From contig JAYKYS010000006.1 of assembly GCA_036924285.1 (NCBI GenBank), positions 32,276,001 through 32,340,000 on the forward strand: 64,000 nucleotides of DNA, given 5' to 3'. Below the pieces are notes generated by a model. That model saw only the letters and a list, made by a program, of their open reading frames with translations, had not been told where the DNA came from and did not search any database. Each line of letters begins with the position of its first letter. Within the stretch, counting starts at the first letter, position 1. The translations under genes and the position numbers were made by a program. This document shows positions 1 to 9,853 of this stretch, one piece after another. The DNA comes from Asterella californica (taxonomy: Eukaryota > Streptophyta > Marchantiopsida > Marchantiales > Aytoniaceae).

Positions 1-280
1 GAAGTAGCAGTTCTGCATCGAGAGCTCATAGCACATAAGAGTGAACTTGTTTCTGTTGTGTGTGATGTTCATGTTTTGAAGAACATGCAAAATGTTGTTG
101 CTACAACTACCAAAGAGATTTCCTCTACACTCTCAACATCTGCTGTTTCTGCTGAGGAGAAATCTGCGTTGGTAAATGATAATTCCAAAGAAGTAGTGGA
201 GAAGTTGGAGATGAAGATGAAATCTTATGCTGAAGCTACCAAGGCGGCTCAATCTCTCTTTTTCAAGAGCAAGAGAATGA
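1..280 (+). pseudogene. LINE-A ORF1 fragment (coiled-coil part)
   Basis: This piece reads as the N-terminal half of the LINE ORF1 protein whose whole copy lies at 32063-32809: a helical, Lys/Glu-rich stretch with the motif EVVEKLEMKMKSYAEATKAA. ORF1 proteins of this kind bind element RNA. The fragment runs off the left edge. One base is missing near 250 compared with the whole copy, which breaks the frame. It stops at 280, where the tail of an oppositely oriented LINE begins. The site in the whole ORF1 at this point reads GAGAATGAAAAG. Confidence 0.85.
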
Positions 281-3032
281 TGAATGAATGAATGAATGAA
301 TATCAAGTCCGGAAGACCCAAAGAGTCAAAAGGCAGAAAAAAATACAATACAAAGTCAACATGTGAGCCTAGGAAACCCTAGGAGATCGTATCAATGCAA
401 AAGAGCATTGGTACGACAAGAAACTATATCTCTAATATAAAGCCCTAGTGGGAGAGCTGACATCTGTAAAAGTGTAAAGAAATCACTAGCAACTATCTTA
501 TGTCTACATCTAATCTCATCATACAAGGGACATACAATGAATACATGATCCTCATCCTCTATCTGATCTAAATCACAAAGTCTACAAAGCCGTTCACTCC
601 TAACAATGTTTAGCCAATGTCCTTCCTCAATGCCAAGTCTATGAGAGCTAGTGCGGTGCTGAGCGATGATATGTCGAAGAGAGATTGAAATAGGTGCCCG
701 GAGGTACTCTTGTTCACAATACACCAACATGGGGTTGACATGCTGCTGATAGTAAGCCATCTTGGTCTTGGGTTGAGACCATATAGCATGTAAAAACCTT
801 TTCTGAATCAACTCCCGAAGAGCAATAGGTGGAAAGTCAAAATCACGCTCAAAAATGTTCCATCTTCCACACCAAGCCACCACATCAGCATACCAACCAA
901 ATGAGAATGTAGCTCTTAGAGCTTGACAAGGTAATATCGTCTCTCCAAGAGATCTCACTCTTGAGACATAAATGATAGTCAAGTAAAGAGCTTCTGCTTC
1001 CACGGATAAGCAACCAGATTCAGCAAGGAGCATAGCATATGGTGTTTGGCATCTTACACCAAGCTCCACTTGTAAGAACACTTTTTGAACCTTCTCGATA
1101 CGTTCCCAAGCTCCTTTCCTTGCACCAGGCCCCCACACTTGAACACCATAAAGTATCACAGGCAAAACCAAACTCCTGAAGAGAAACTTTCTCAAATCCC
1201 ATGCTAAGAGATGAGCACGTCGACAACGATTCAAAAGAGAGTACAAAGCTTTGTAACCAGCTTCAACTCTCTTATGAATGCACAAAGCCCAACAGTAGTT
1301 ATGAGAGAAGTCAATGCCCAAGTACTTGTAACTCTCCACTTGTTGTAAAACTTGGCCCTTGTAGAGAAAAGAATGGCGCACTTTTGAACCCACCACCATC
1401 ACCTTGGACTTCGGAAGGTTCACTTCCATCTGCATGTTGTTGCAAAAGATCTCAAGAGCATCCAAATGTCGTTGTAAACTCAAAGGATCACGTGATAGAA
1501 GGATGATATCATCAGCATAAATCAATGCTTGAATGATATAGATTCCCAACTTCACACCTTCTTCTCCAAATTCAGCAAGACATTTCTCCACGTCATCGAT
1601 GAAGATACCAAATAGAGTAGGAGAGAGAGGACAACCTTGAATAACTCCAATAGTGCTAAAGATCTCCTTTGATTGTGTCGAGGTAAGCTTCACATAAACT
1701 CGTTCATAGAGTTTAGAAACCGCTGCCATCATGTCTTTAGGAACACCAATGGCAACAAGTCTGTCCCATAAGAGCTTCATAGGCACCCTATCAAAAGCTT
1801 TTGTGTAGTCGATAAAAGCAGCATAAAGAGCTTTACCATTTTCTTTTGACTTCTCCCAAGCAACACGAAGACAAAGAATATGATCAATGGTGCTAAAGGT
1901 AGGACGAAAACCTGCTTGTGAACGAGCTCTCACATTGGATTCTTCTGTCCAAACACTGAGTTTTCTCTCTAGCAAGCTCCCATACAACTTGGCAAAGATG
2001 TTGCCCACCATGATAGTTCTATAGTTGGTAACATCATCCTTCTTGCCCGACTTGTGGATGGGAATCACTTTGCGCATGAACCAACTCTTAGGGAAACCAT
2101 GTACAGCAGCATCATTCAGAAGCTTGGTAAGTATAGGAATGAGAGAATCACCTCCCCATTGTAGTAGCTCTGCAGAAAGTCCTTCTAGATCCTCAGATTT
2201 TCCACTTGCAAGCCTACTGAGCTGATGTCGTACTTCGTCCATTGAAAAGGTCTGCGGTAGTCCTTCACTTTGTGGCATACATGGTGCATGTGGAGAGAAG
2301 TAAAGTTGCTCAACGTAGGACATCAAAGCTGAAGGATCAAGACTTGGTGAACTTGGACGAGATGCTAAACGTCTCCAAAAAGCTTTGGATCCTTCTGAAA
2401 ATCAAAAGCAAGTTCCAAGCCTTTCTTTCTCAAGAAAGCTCTCTTCTTACGTTTGATCAACTGCTTGTACAAGGTTGTTGCTTCCAAGTCACAAGCCTTG
2501 TCTAGAGCCTTTAATCGAGCAAGTTTGCACTCTTCATCAAACCAGCCATTGCAAGGGTTACCTTTGAGCTTTCTGCTTGAGTGATGAGAGAAAAACCGAG
2601 TTGCAATTTTCTTCAAGACATCCGTCAATTGTGTATCTCGTTGGTCAAGATTGTGGCTCCACTGTGTAATAGATATCAAATTCTCTAGAGCAGTTTGATA
2701 AAGATGTCTTTTCTGGTGATCAAGACGAAGTCTAGAGGTAGTGTTGCTCCCATCAAAACCTTTCAACTTGTAAGGTGCAGATGAGCTAGACAAGGATAGT
2801 GAGAACAGTAGAGGAGTGTGATCAGATTCAGGTTGTAGATCCAAAAATTCAAATGCTGAAATGAGTGAACTATCAAGAGATAGGAGAGGAGGTAGTCTAC
2901 TATGCTTCATCCAGAGGTAGAGACGTATGTTTTCATGTTAGAGCTAGGAAAACGGGATGTACCGTTCAGAATTTTCAAACTACAGATTGCCTTAAAAGTC
3001 AAGAAGTGTTCTTTCATGTCATTGGTGGATGA
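281..3032 (-). mobile_element. LINE-A copy, 5'-truncated, with GAAT/ATTC tail
   Basis: A minus-strand non-LTR retrotransposon. Its 3' end lies at the left, with a (TGAA)n run at 281-300 that is (ATTC)n in sense. Next come the hairpin GACTC-TTT-GGGTC in sense (315-327) and a second inverted motif CCTAGG-GTTT-CCTAGG (368-383), both in the 3' UTR. ORF2 follows up to 3032, where the endonuclease region is cut off and joined to another LINE. The 5' half of the element is absent, as is usual for LINEs. Confidence 0.9.
392..3032 (-). pseudogene. LINE-A ORF2: endonuclease (partial), reverse transcriptase, CCHC
   Basis: ORF2 makes the endonuclease and reverse transcriptase that nick the target and copy the element RNA into it. 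Visible parts in order are the endonuclease C-terminal half with the ESDHTPLLFSL motif (about 2790-2850), a linker, RT with QAGFRPTFSTIDHI, FIDYTKAFDRVP, GCPLSPTLFGIFIDD and the catalytic YADD (about 1520), and a C-terminal CX2CX9HX4C (about 530-590). The RT-to-stop part is open from 2323 to 392. One missing G near 2385 and one near 2882 shift the frame in the endonuclease part. The whole ORF2 would be about 1,065 residues by comparison with other copies here. Confidence 0.88.
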
Positions 3033-4400
3033 GTCAAGTAAAGAGCTTCTACTTCCACGGATAAGCAACCAGATTCAGCAAGGAGCATAGCATACGGTGT
3101 TTGACATCTTACACCAAGCTCCACTTGTAAGAACACTTTTTGAACCTTCTCAATACCTTCCCAAGCTCCTTTCCTTGCACCAGGCCCCCACACTTGAACA
3201 CCATAAAGTATAACAGGCAAATCCAAACTCCTGAAGGAAACTTTCTCAAATCCCATGCTAAGAGATGAGCACGTCGACAACGATTCAAAAGAGAGTACAA
3301 AGCTTTGTAACCAGCTTCAACTCTCTTATGAATGCACAGAACCCAACTGTAGTTCTAAGAGAAGTCAATGCCCAAGTACTTTAACTCTCCACTTGTTGTA
3401 GAACTTGACCCTTGTAGAGAAAAGAATGACGAACTTTTGAACCCACCACCATCACCTTGGATTTCGAGATGTTCACTTACATCTGCATGTTGTTGCAAAA
3501 GACCTCAAGAGCATCCAAATGTCGTTGTAAACTCAAAAGATTACGTGAAAGAAGAATGATATCACCAGCATAAATCAATGCTTGAATGATATACATTCCC
3601 AACTTCACACCTTTTGCTCCAAATTCAGCAAGACATTTCTCCACGTCATCAATGAAGATATCAAATAGAGTAGGGGAGAGAGGACAAAATTGAATGACTC
3701 CAATGGTGCTAAAGATCTCCTTTGATTGTGTCGAGGTGAGCTTCACATAAACTCGTTCATAGAGTTTAGAAATCGCTGCTATCATGTCTTCAGGAACACC
3801 AATGACAACAAGTCTGTCTCATAAGAGCTTCCTAGGCACCTTATCAACAGCTTTTGTGTAGTCGATAAAAGCAACATAGAGAGATTACCATTGTCTTTTG
3901 ATTTCTCCCAAGCAACACGAAGACACAAGATATGATCAATGGTGCTAAAGGTAGGACAAAAACCTGCTTGTGACCGAGCTCTCACATTGGATCCTTCTGT
4001 CCAAACACTGAGTTTTCTCTCTAGCAGTCTCCCATACAACTTGGCAAAGATGTTGCCCACCATGGTAGCTCTATAGTTAATAACATCATCCTTCTTGCCT
4101 GACTTGTGGATGGAAACCACTTTGCGCATAAACCAACTCTTAGGGAAACCATGTACAGCAACATCATTCAGAAGCTTGGTAAGGAATGAGAGAATCACCT
4201 CTCCATTGTAGTAGCTCCGCTGAAAGTCCTTCTAGATCATCAGATTTTCCACTTGCAAGTTTCCTGAGCTGATGTCGTACTTCGTCCATTGAAAAATCTG
4301 CGGTAGTCCTTCACTTTGTGGCATACATGGTGCATGTGGAGAGAAGTAAAGTTACTCAACGTAAGACATCAAAGCTGAAGGGTCAAGACTTGGTGAACTT
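3033..4400 (-). pseudogene. LINE-A reverse transcriptase fragment, decayed
   Basis: Minus-strand RT from the thumb region back to the ORF2 linker, without the C-terminal CCHC or 3' end. RT motifs remain but are damaged. The YADD box reads YAGD at about 3570, the frame breaks near 3785 and 3890, and several residues differ from all other copies. The right half, from about 3481 on, recurs at 57205-58152 with shared private changes, so the two are duplicates. At 4400 it joins a plus-strand LINE-B 3' end. Confidence 0.82.
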
Positions 4401-4597
4401 ATACACTCTTACTCTTACAGATGCTAACACTTTCACTAGGATTATATATGCAAGACGTAGTTACTCATCGTACTAATACTCTTCATATTAGTACTGCTTC
4501 TTATGTTAGTTATTGATTTTTAGTTTATGTTTTTGGATTGTGTTTTGTGTCTTTTGACTCTTTGGGTCTTCCGGGTATGATTATTATCATTTATCAT
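4401..4597 (+). mobile_element. LINE-B 3' end with ATTATC/ATCATTT tail
   Basis: The last coding bases and 3' UTR of a related LINE. The hairpin GACTC-TTT-GGGTC is at 4556-4568, followed by CTTCCGGG and a tail of ATTATTATCATTTATCAT type. The hairpin is shared with LINE-A but the tail unit differs, which is how I separate the families. The fragment is only about 200 bp and is joined on both sides to minus-strand LINE pieces. A near copy with the same junctions lies at 58153-58349. Confidence 0.8.
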
Positions 4598-4819
4598 AAA
4601 GCCTTTGTCTTTCTCTTGATATTTCATAACATCAACAGAAATACGATGGAATGGTTGACTCTTACTACAGGCTCTGGTGAGATAAATGAGCATGTTCAAA
4701 GGTGCAAAATAGCATATTCTAATATAACATGCAGATCTAGTCTCTTCACCAACTCAAAGCTAATGATATTGCCCCCCAACATCACGAAGCACCACCTCAA
4801 CAAGCTGATATAAATGAGA
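4598..4819 (-). pseudogene. LINE-B endonuclease fragment
   Basis: The minus strand matches the endonuclease stretch around LVEVVLRDVGGQYHWIRV and the following Cys/Tyr-rich strand in LINE ORF2. It is out of context, truncated on both sides, and ends at an unrelated insert at 4820. The rest of this endonuclease resumes at 5219. Confidence 0.75.
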
Positions 4820-5218
4820 ACATCGAGAGTGATGGTTCTCCATAGTATTCTTGGGACTTCTCGCGTGAGAAGACTCTCCGGTGTCTCTTCCTGGCGCCTG
4901 ATCTCTCATCACTGCTGCTACTGCTGCTTGAACCACTGCCTCCGGGACCTCCTGAACTGCTCGAGGTCCCTCCCGGCCTTCCTCCGTCGGGGCCATCCAC
5001 ACCATTGCCCGTTGGCGTGGGTGCTGGTGCTGGTGGGTTCACGGACGGCTACAGGTTGGCTGCAGCTGGGACGGATTCACGGTTGGGACGACGGGTCTGT
5101 CCTACCATCCCAAAGCGGTTGCAGAGGCTCTACAGAAATGCCTCCACGTCCTTCATTGGGTCGCAGATCTCTGAGTTGCTGTACTGACTCGCAGATGTGC
5201 CTCCAGTCGAGAAGTCAC
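4820..5218 (-). other. Insert with Ser/Gly/Pro-rich coding remnant, origin unknown
   Basis: About 400 bp of unrelated DNA interrupt the LINE-B endonuclease. Read on the minus strand, one frame gives a stretch with EICDPMKDVEAFL, then a Pro-rich part, GGRPGGTSSSSGGPGG, a serine run, and the basic KRHRRVFSREKSQEYYGE. It contains two in-frame stops. The composition suits the linker of a retroelement gag, but I do not recognise the family. A second copy lies at 58572-58946, also inside LINE sequence. Confidence 0.45.
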
Positions 5219-5364
5219 AATACCTCCAAAGCCATGTCCTCTGTGTCTCTTGCGCTTGTAAGAAGTAGATCCAACCAAAGTAAAATCAACCAACTCACGT
5301 ACATTGTTTCTTTCATGCTCCCATGTCATGTCTCACCATGTTGATGATATCAGCTTTACCCCAA
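5219..5364 (-). pseudogene. LINE-B endonuclease N-terminal fragment
   Basis: The minus strand encodes the endonuclease start region, matching the part of LINE-A around NVHELDGFTLIGSTWNKRKQHKGRGFG. Compared with whole copies, about 16 bases at the left junction are missing and replaced by the preceding insert. At the right it meets the tail of another LINE-B at a place where the intact sequence has GGTAAA. Confidence 0.72.
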
Positions 5365-6086
5365 ACCGATAAATGATAAATGGTAAATGATAATAATCAT
5401 GTCCGAAAGACCCAAAGAGTCAAAAGGTAAAAACACAATACAAAAACACAAACTAAAAATCAAAAACTAATGGCTGAATCAGTACTAATACGAAGATTAT
5501 TAGTATGATGAGTAACTACGTCTCGCATATATAATCCTGTTGAAAGCATCGGCATATGTAAGAGTGAATAAAAATCGCTAGCGACTATCGTATGTCTACA
5601 TCTGATATCCAAGTACAATGGACACATGATGAATACATGATCTTCATCTTCAGTCTGATGTAAATCACAAAGTTTACAAATACGTTCACTCCTATCAATA
5701 TTTAACCAACGTCCTTCCTTAATACCAAGTCTATGAGAACTAGTACGCTGTTGAACTATCACATGTCGGAGAGAGGTTGATATAGATACTTGGAGGTACT
5801 CCTGATCGCAATACACCAGCATGGAATTGACTTGCTGCTGATAATAAGTCATCTTGGTCTTAGGTTGAGTCCATAGAGCATGTAGAAATCTTCTTTGTAT
5901 CAAGTCACGAAGAGCAATAGGTCGGAGGTTAAAATCACGTTCAGATATGTTCCATCTCCCACACCAAGCCACCACATGAGCGTACCAACCAAAAGAGAGT
6001 GTAGCTCTTAGAGCTTGACAAGGTAGTCTTGTCTCTCCGAGAGATCTCACCCTAGATACATAGATGATCGTCAAGTAAGGCTTCGA
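5365..6086 (-). pseudogene. LINE-B 3' fragment: ORF2 C-terminus, CCHC and tail
   Basis: A minus-strand 3' end. The tail (AAATGAT-type units) is at 5365-5395, the hairpin at about 5407-5419 and the ORF2 C-terminus at about 5460-6086. The C-terminus carries SFGWYAHVVAWCGRWN, the conserved PKTKMTYYQQQV and the CKLCDLHQTEDEDHVFIMC zinc motif. It is open throughout but lacks the RT core, so it is dead. It ends at the start of element X. Confidence 0.82.
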
Positions 6087-6795
6087 GGAGCAGAGGTGCG
6101 TGAGTGCGAAGGCATGAGAGCAGAGTGAGAGAGTGTGGAGGCGGAGCGGAGCCTGAGCCCGAGCCCGAGCCCGCCGCAAGCCAGCTTCAATTGTGTGGGA
6201 AGTGTAAAAGGACAGGACGAGGAGTCAGTCTCGGTGGGATTGGGTTTCTTTTTATGTGAATGTTTGAGTGTGGAGGGTTATCGTTTGAACTTCTTTGGTT
6301 GGAACCCCTCTATATTCTACTTCCTGTTTGTGCGCCGTGTTTGCTTGTGTTGGGGCTTGATTTCCAGAGTGAATTCACTCCAGTGTGCTGTCGATAGTGA
6401 GGCTGGAGTTGCGGATCAGTCATACTATCTTTGTCTCTCTCACGGTACGGTTGGAGTGACGACCAACAGACCGTGAACGACTGCTTGTGGTGATGGCAAG
6501 TACAGGTTGCCCTTACCTTGACCGTCCTAGTAGGGGATAGATGAGCTCAGTAGGAGCAGGGTTAGACAAGTGGTGGTTATGGTGGTGACGGAGATTGCGA
6601 CATTCCGGTTAGGAGTGTGTTAGCGGGATTCTCTCATCATGGAGTTCTCAGGAGGTTCTGGTGGGGACTTCTCGGAGTGGGGTGAGGTATCGACTACTTA
6701 CACCATTGCCGTCAGTTGTTTTAGAGGACGAGTTAGACGTAGACAACGTATTTTCTGATGGTGAATCTAGTGTCGTCACACCGTTATTGTGAGAC
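6087..6795 (+). mobile_element. Element X, presumed LTR/leader region
   Basis: A GC-richer stretch between the LINE-B end and the first recognisable gag of X. It holds a short (GAGCCC)n run at about 6155-6175 and no open frame with coding character. I assign it to X from position only. No LTR pair, primer site or TATA box could be confirmed. Confidence 0.4.
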
Positions 6796-7385
6796 ATGGA
6801 CGAGAACTATGGGGCCACGAAGGGGTCTCGACGTTACTCGGGTACAGTTGATACCATTGAGCTGGATGACTTCATCCAGGAGTTCGACAATTGGTGCGAT
6901 CTGCAGCAGATGCGAAACCCACAGCTGTTTACACTCTTCATGGCGTGGAAGGGTTTGTTCCAACACTTGGAGGGACCGCCGATGGATGATTATCATGAGT
7001 TCAGGCGAGATTACAATATTGAGATCGAGTTGTGGAAACCCTAAACATTAGTCTCTCAACTACGTTTCTATCACTACTGGCGCAGTTTTGGGAGACATAG
7101 CACCTGCGAGTTCAGGTGTCAGTAGCAATGATACATCCACAGGTGGCGGAGTATCTACTACCAGCGGTGCGTCCACAAGTAGTAGAGCAAGTGATAGTGT
7201 GAGCGGGATACCACCAGGGTTTAACTTTGTGATTCAGTTCTTCTAATGTTTGAGGAAGAACTACCAAGGTGTGCGGACCGACAAGTTGAGGAGTCTGCAG
7301 GAGTTCTAGCGAAAGACTGGAGAGAGCCTACGCGAGGCGTTTACTCGCATGAGGCGATTGATCAACGTTACCCAAGGGGTGACGG
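6796..7385 (+). pseudogene. Element X gag, part 1 (capsid region)
   Basis: An ATG at 6796 opens 82 codons with TIELDDFIQEFDNWCDLQQM and LFMAWKGLFQHLEG, in the style of a retrotransposon capsid. A stop at 7042 is followed, in other frames, by a Ser/Thr/Gly-rich linker and then capsid sequence with ESLREAFTRMRRLINVTQGV. Capsid proteins package the element RNA. GyL copy 1 interrupts the gene exactly after GTGACGG, and the reading continues at 17468 once one copy of the 4-base duplication is discounted. Multiple stops make it non-functional. Confidence 0.72.
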
Positions 7386-9790
7386 TATCGTATAACGTGT
7401 TTTTCTGTCTAGGAATACACGGGGTATATGGTTGTGCAGAGGTATGTGGATTGACAAGGTTGGATCTAGATCTGGATGTTTCCACTCAAATGTTTCACTA
7501 TCTACTCTTCTAGCCTGAGTGACCTTGTATCCGCTCGTCTCAAGTTTAAAGCTTGCTACGATCCAAGGTTACGTATAGGTTGCATAAACTTGTGTTACAA
7601 ACAGATCTTTTGTATTCTAACTAAAAATACTCAGATCTGTATTATCTAACTGAAGTTATTCCTCTATATCACTGGAAGCCTGACTTCTAAATAGCTCCCC
7701 AGCGACGCTAACTGCCCATCAATCCAACTATCACAACTTCATAGTACAACCAGAAGACGCTATAAGATCACTCAATCAACTTGATAGAGTATCGATACAA
7801 CTTGTTGTACACCCTGGTCTACCAAGCATTCCAGCAAGGTAAAGCATGCATACTCCAAAACACTATTCAGATCTCAATATAGCACCAACGGCGGTAGTAC
7901 CTGGCAGCTCCGAGAACCCAAACAGCGGCTTAAGACTCATGGCGACTCCGTTCTCCTTCATCACCAAGAGCTGAAATCAGCCCCATACCCTCCAATGTCG
8001 AATTGCATGCAGGCATGGCAGTTTCAGCAACAAACTCCTCTCCAAATTGATCGAAAATGACCAAAATGATCATAGATGATACCGAAAAACCCGAAATAGC
8101 TAATAACAGAAGTATTTTCGAACTTTGAGACCTCAGTCCTTCCAAACCACTCGACCAATGATGATCAAACTTCACAGGAAGCTTGATTGGACCCTTCACT
8201 CCTACCCTGAACAATTTTCAGGTCGAAATCTCAAACCAATTCTCAGATATGGATCAAACCGTAATCTGTGCTAACTTCAGAGCTTTACAGACCCAGGTAC
8301 ATTTGATCCAAGATTCTGAACAAACTACTCGACCATTTGAGGTGAAACTTCCCAAGTATCTTACTGATAAGACATTCTTCAATCCTGGAAAGTTTCACTC
8401 AGAAATTCGACTCATATCTTAAGCAATAGCAAACTATCCATGGCTATCACAGTTCGCTGTCCCGCCTTATCCCATCTGCACTTCTCAACTTCAATCGGTC
8501 GGTTCAGAATCCAAATCGATCAAGAAACTGATGAAATTGATATCAAAACGACCAGCACGTCGTCAGCTCTCCAACCCAACAGACAGCTCCTCAAAACTCC
8601 TCGCGAGTCTCTCGGAACAACCAGAAACGTAGCAGTAGATACAAATTTCACCCCCCTCCACTCAATCGATCATAACGCGCTCATACTTTCATCAAATCGA
8701 TCGATTCTTCAGCCCAGATTGTAGCCCCGGTCGAGAGCTCTCCAACCATACCCTTCGTTTCGCGAATGGTCCTCTGAAGCCTCCAGAAACCACAGAAACG
8801 TCGCGAGGATCAGCTAGAACACCATTGGTCCAAAAGTGGACCAATAAGAGCAAAAAGAACTTTACTTTTTGTCTTTTCTCCTCTTAACTTTTCCCTTAGA
8901 ACGAATTTTTACTCTCCAAGGAGACACAAGACATCAACAACACTCTAAGACCTCAGAAAATCCTTCAGATATGTCGATGGATTCTTCGCGGTCCGTAACT
9001 ACACAGAAGCGCTCAACCAGAATGAAACCAGTGAACCACAGACTAATACAACGTCAATATTACAACCTGGAAACGTTCTACAATAAAAGGTACGACAAAA
9101 GGAAACGGTGAAGCTATCACTCGATTGTAATATTCTTGCCCGAAGTTTCTCACGATCCAAGCCCCATGATTGATCTTCGGTCTGCAATGGCACCGGACAT
9201 CGACCCAAAGGTTGAAAGGAACGTTCGATGGATAGTTGAGATCCATCGTTCTTCACAACAAAATGTACACCGTCATATCCCAAGTCTCTCCGTATGTTAC
9301 GATTGGAAGGATCACCGGAAGCTGTAACTCCATCACCCTCCCCATGAACTCATCACCAAAGTACGCAACTAACCACTGTCGAAAGTGATCGCGGTGGATG
9401 CAATGAAGCTTGATGTGAAACGGATTCGGGAAAGGAAGATCTGGAACCGGTAACACACCTCCGTCCATAACCACCACTCCTGCAGTTCTTCACTCCTCCA
9501 TGCAGACCACCGAGAACCCTTACGAATCACCCGCTGAGAGAGAATGTCGTATGAACCTTCGACCCCCCATTTTATACACAATCGCGGCGACAAGGACCAC
9601 TGAAGTGAACGCGCACAGATCGATGACTTGGCACATTCCTCTACCGTGCGATCACTTAAACAGATAATCACAAACGTGGCACTCATCACACCGTTCGGCG
9701 AGTTACGCGATACGGTTCACGAAACACGGAAAAGAAACACAACATAGGTTACACAAGAATTTCACACAGGAGCCGAACCACAACATGACA
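7386..9790 (-). repeat. GyL copy 1, 3' LTR
   Basis: A 2,405-bp direct repeat partner of 15059-17463. In sense it begins TGTCATG and ends ACGATA, so the ends are TG...TA rather than TG...CA. Open frames inside it are short and lie on both strands; I see no coding character. The adjoining polypurine tract fixes the inner boundary. Confidence 0.93.
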
Positions 9791-9853
9791 TCCACCCCTT
9801 CTAAACCTGCGCATCCTCTGGTATGCGCCAACACTCACAAGTTGTGGTCGGCA

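Noticed and set aside
6135..6476. Plus-strand open frame upstream of X gag as a gene
   Set aside because: It starts with GTG and not ATG, has no recognisable domain, and lies in a GC-rich leader. Better read as untranslated X sequence.
7930..9689. Several open frames on both strands inside the GyL LTRs
   Set aside because: They are short, overlap on opposite strands, and recur in all four LTRs only because the LTRs are copies of each other.
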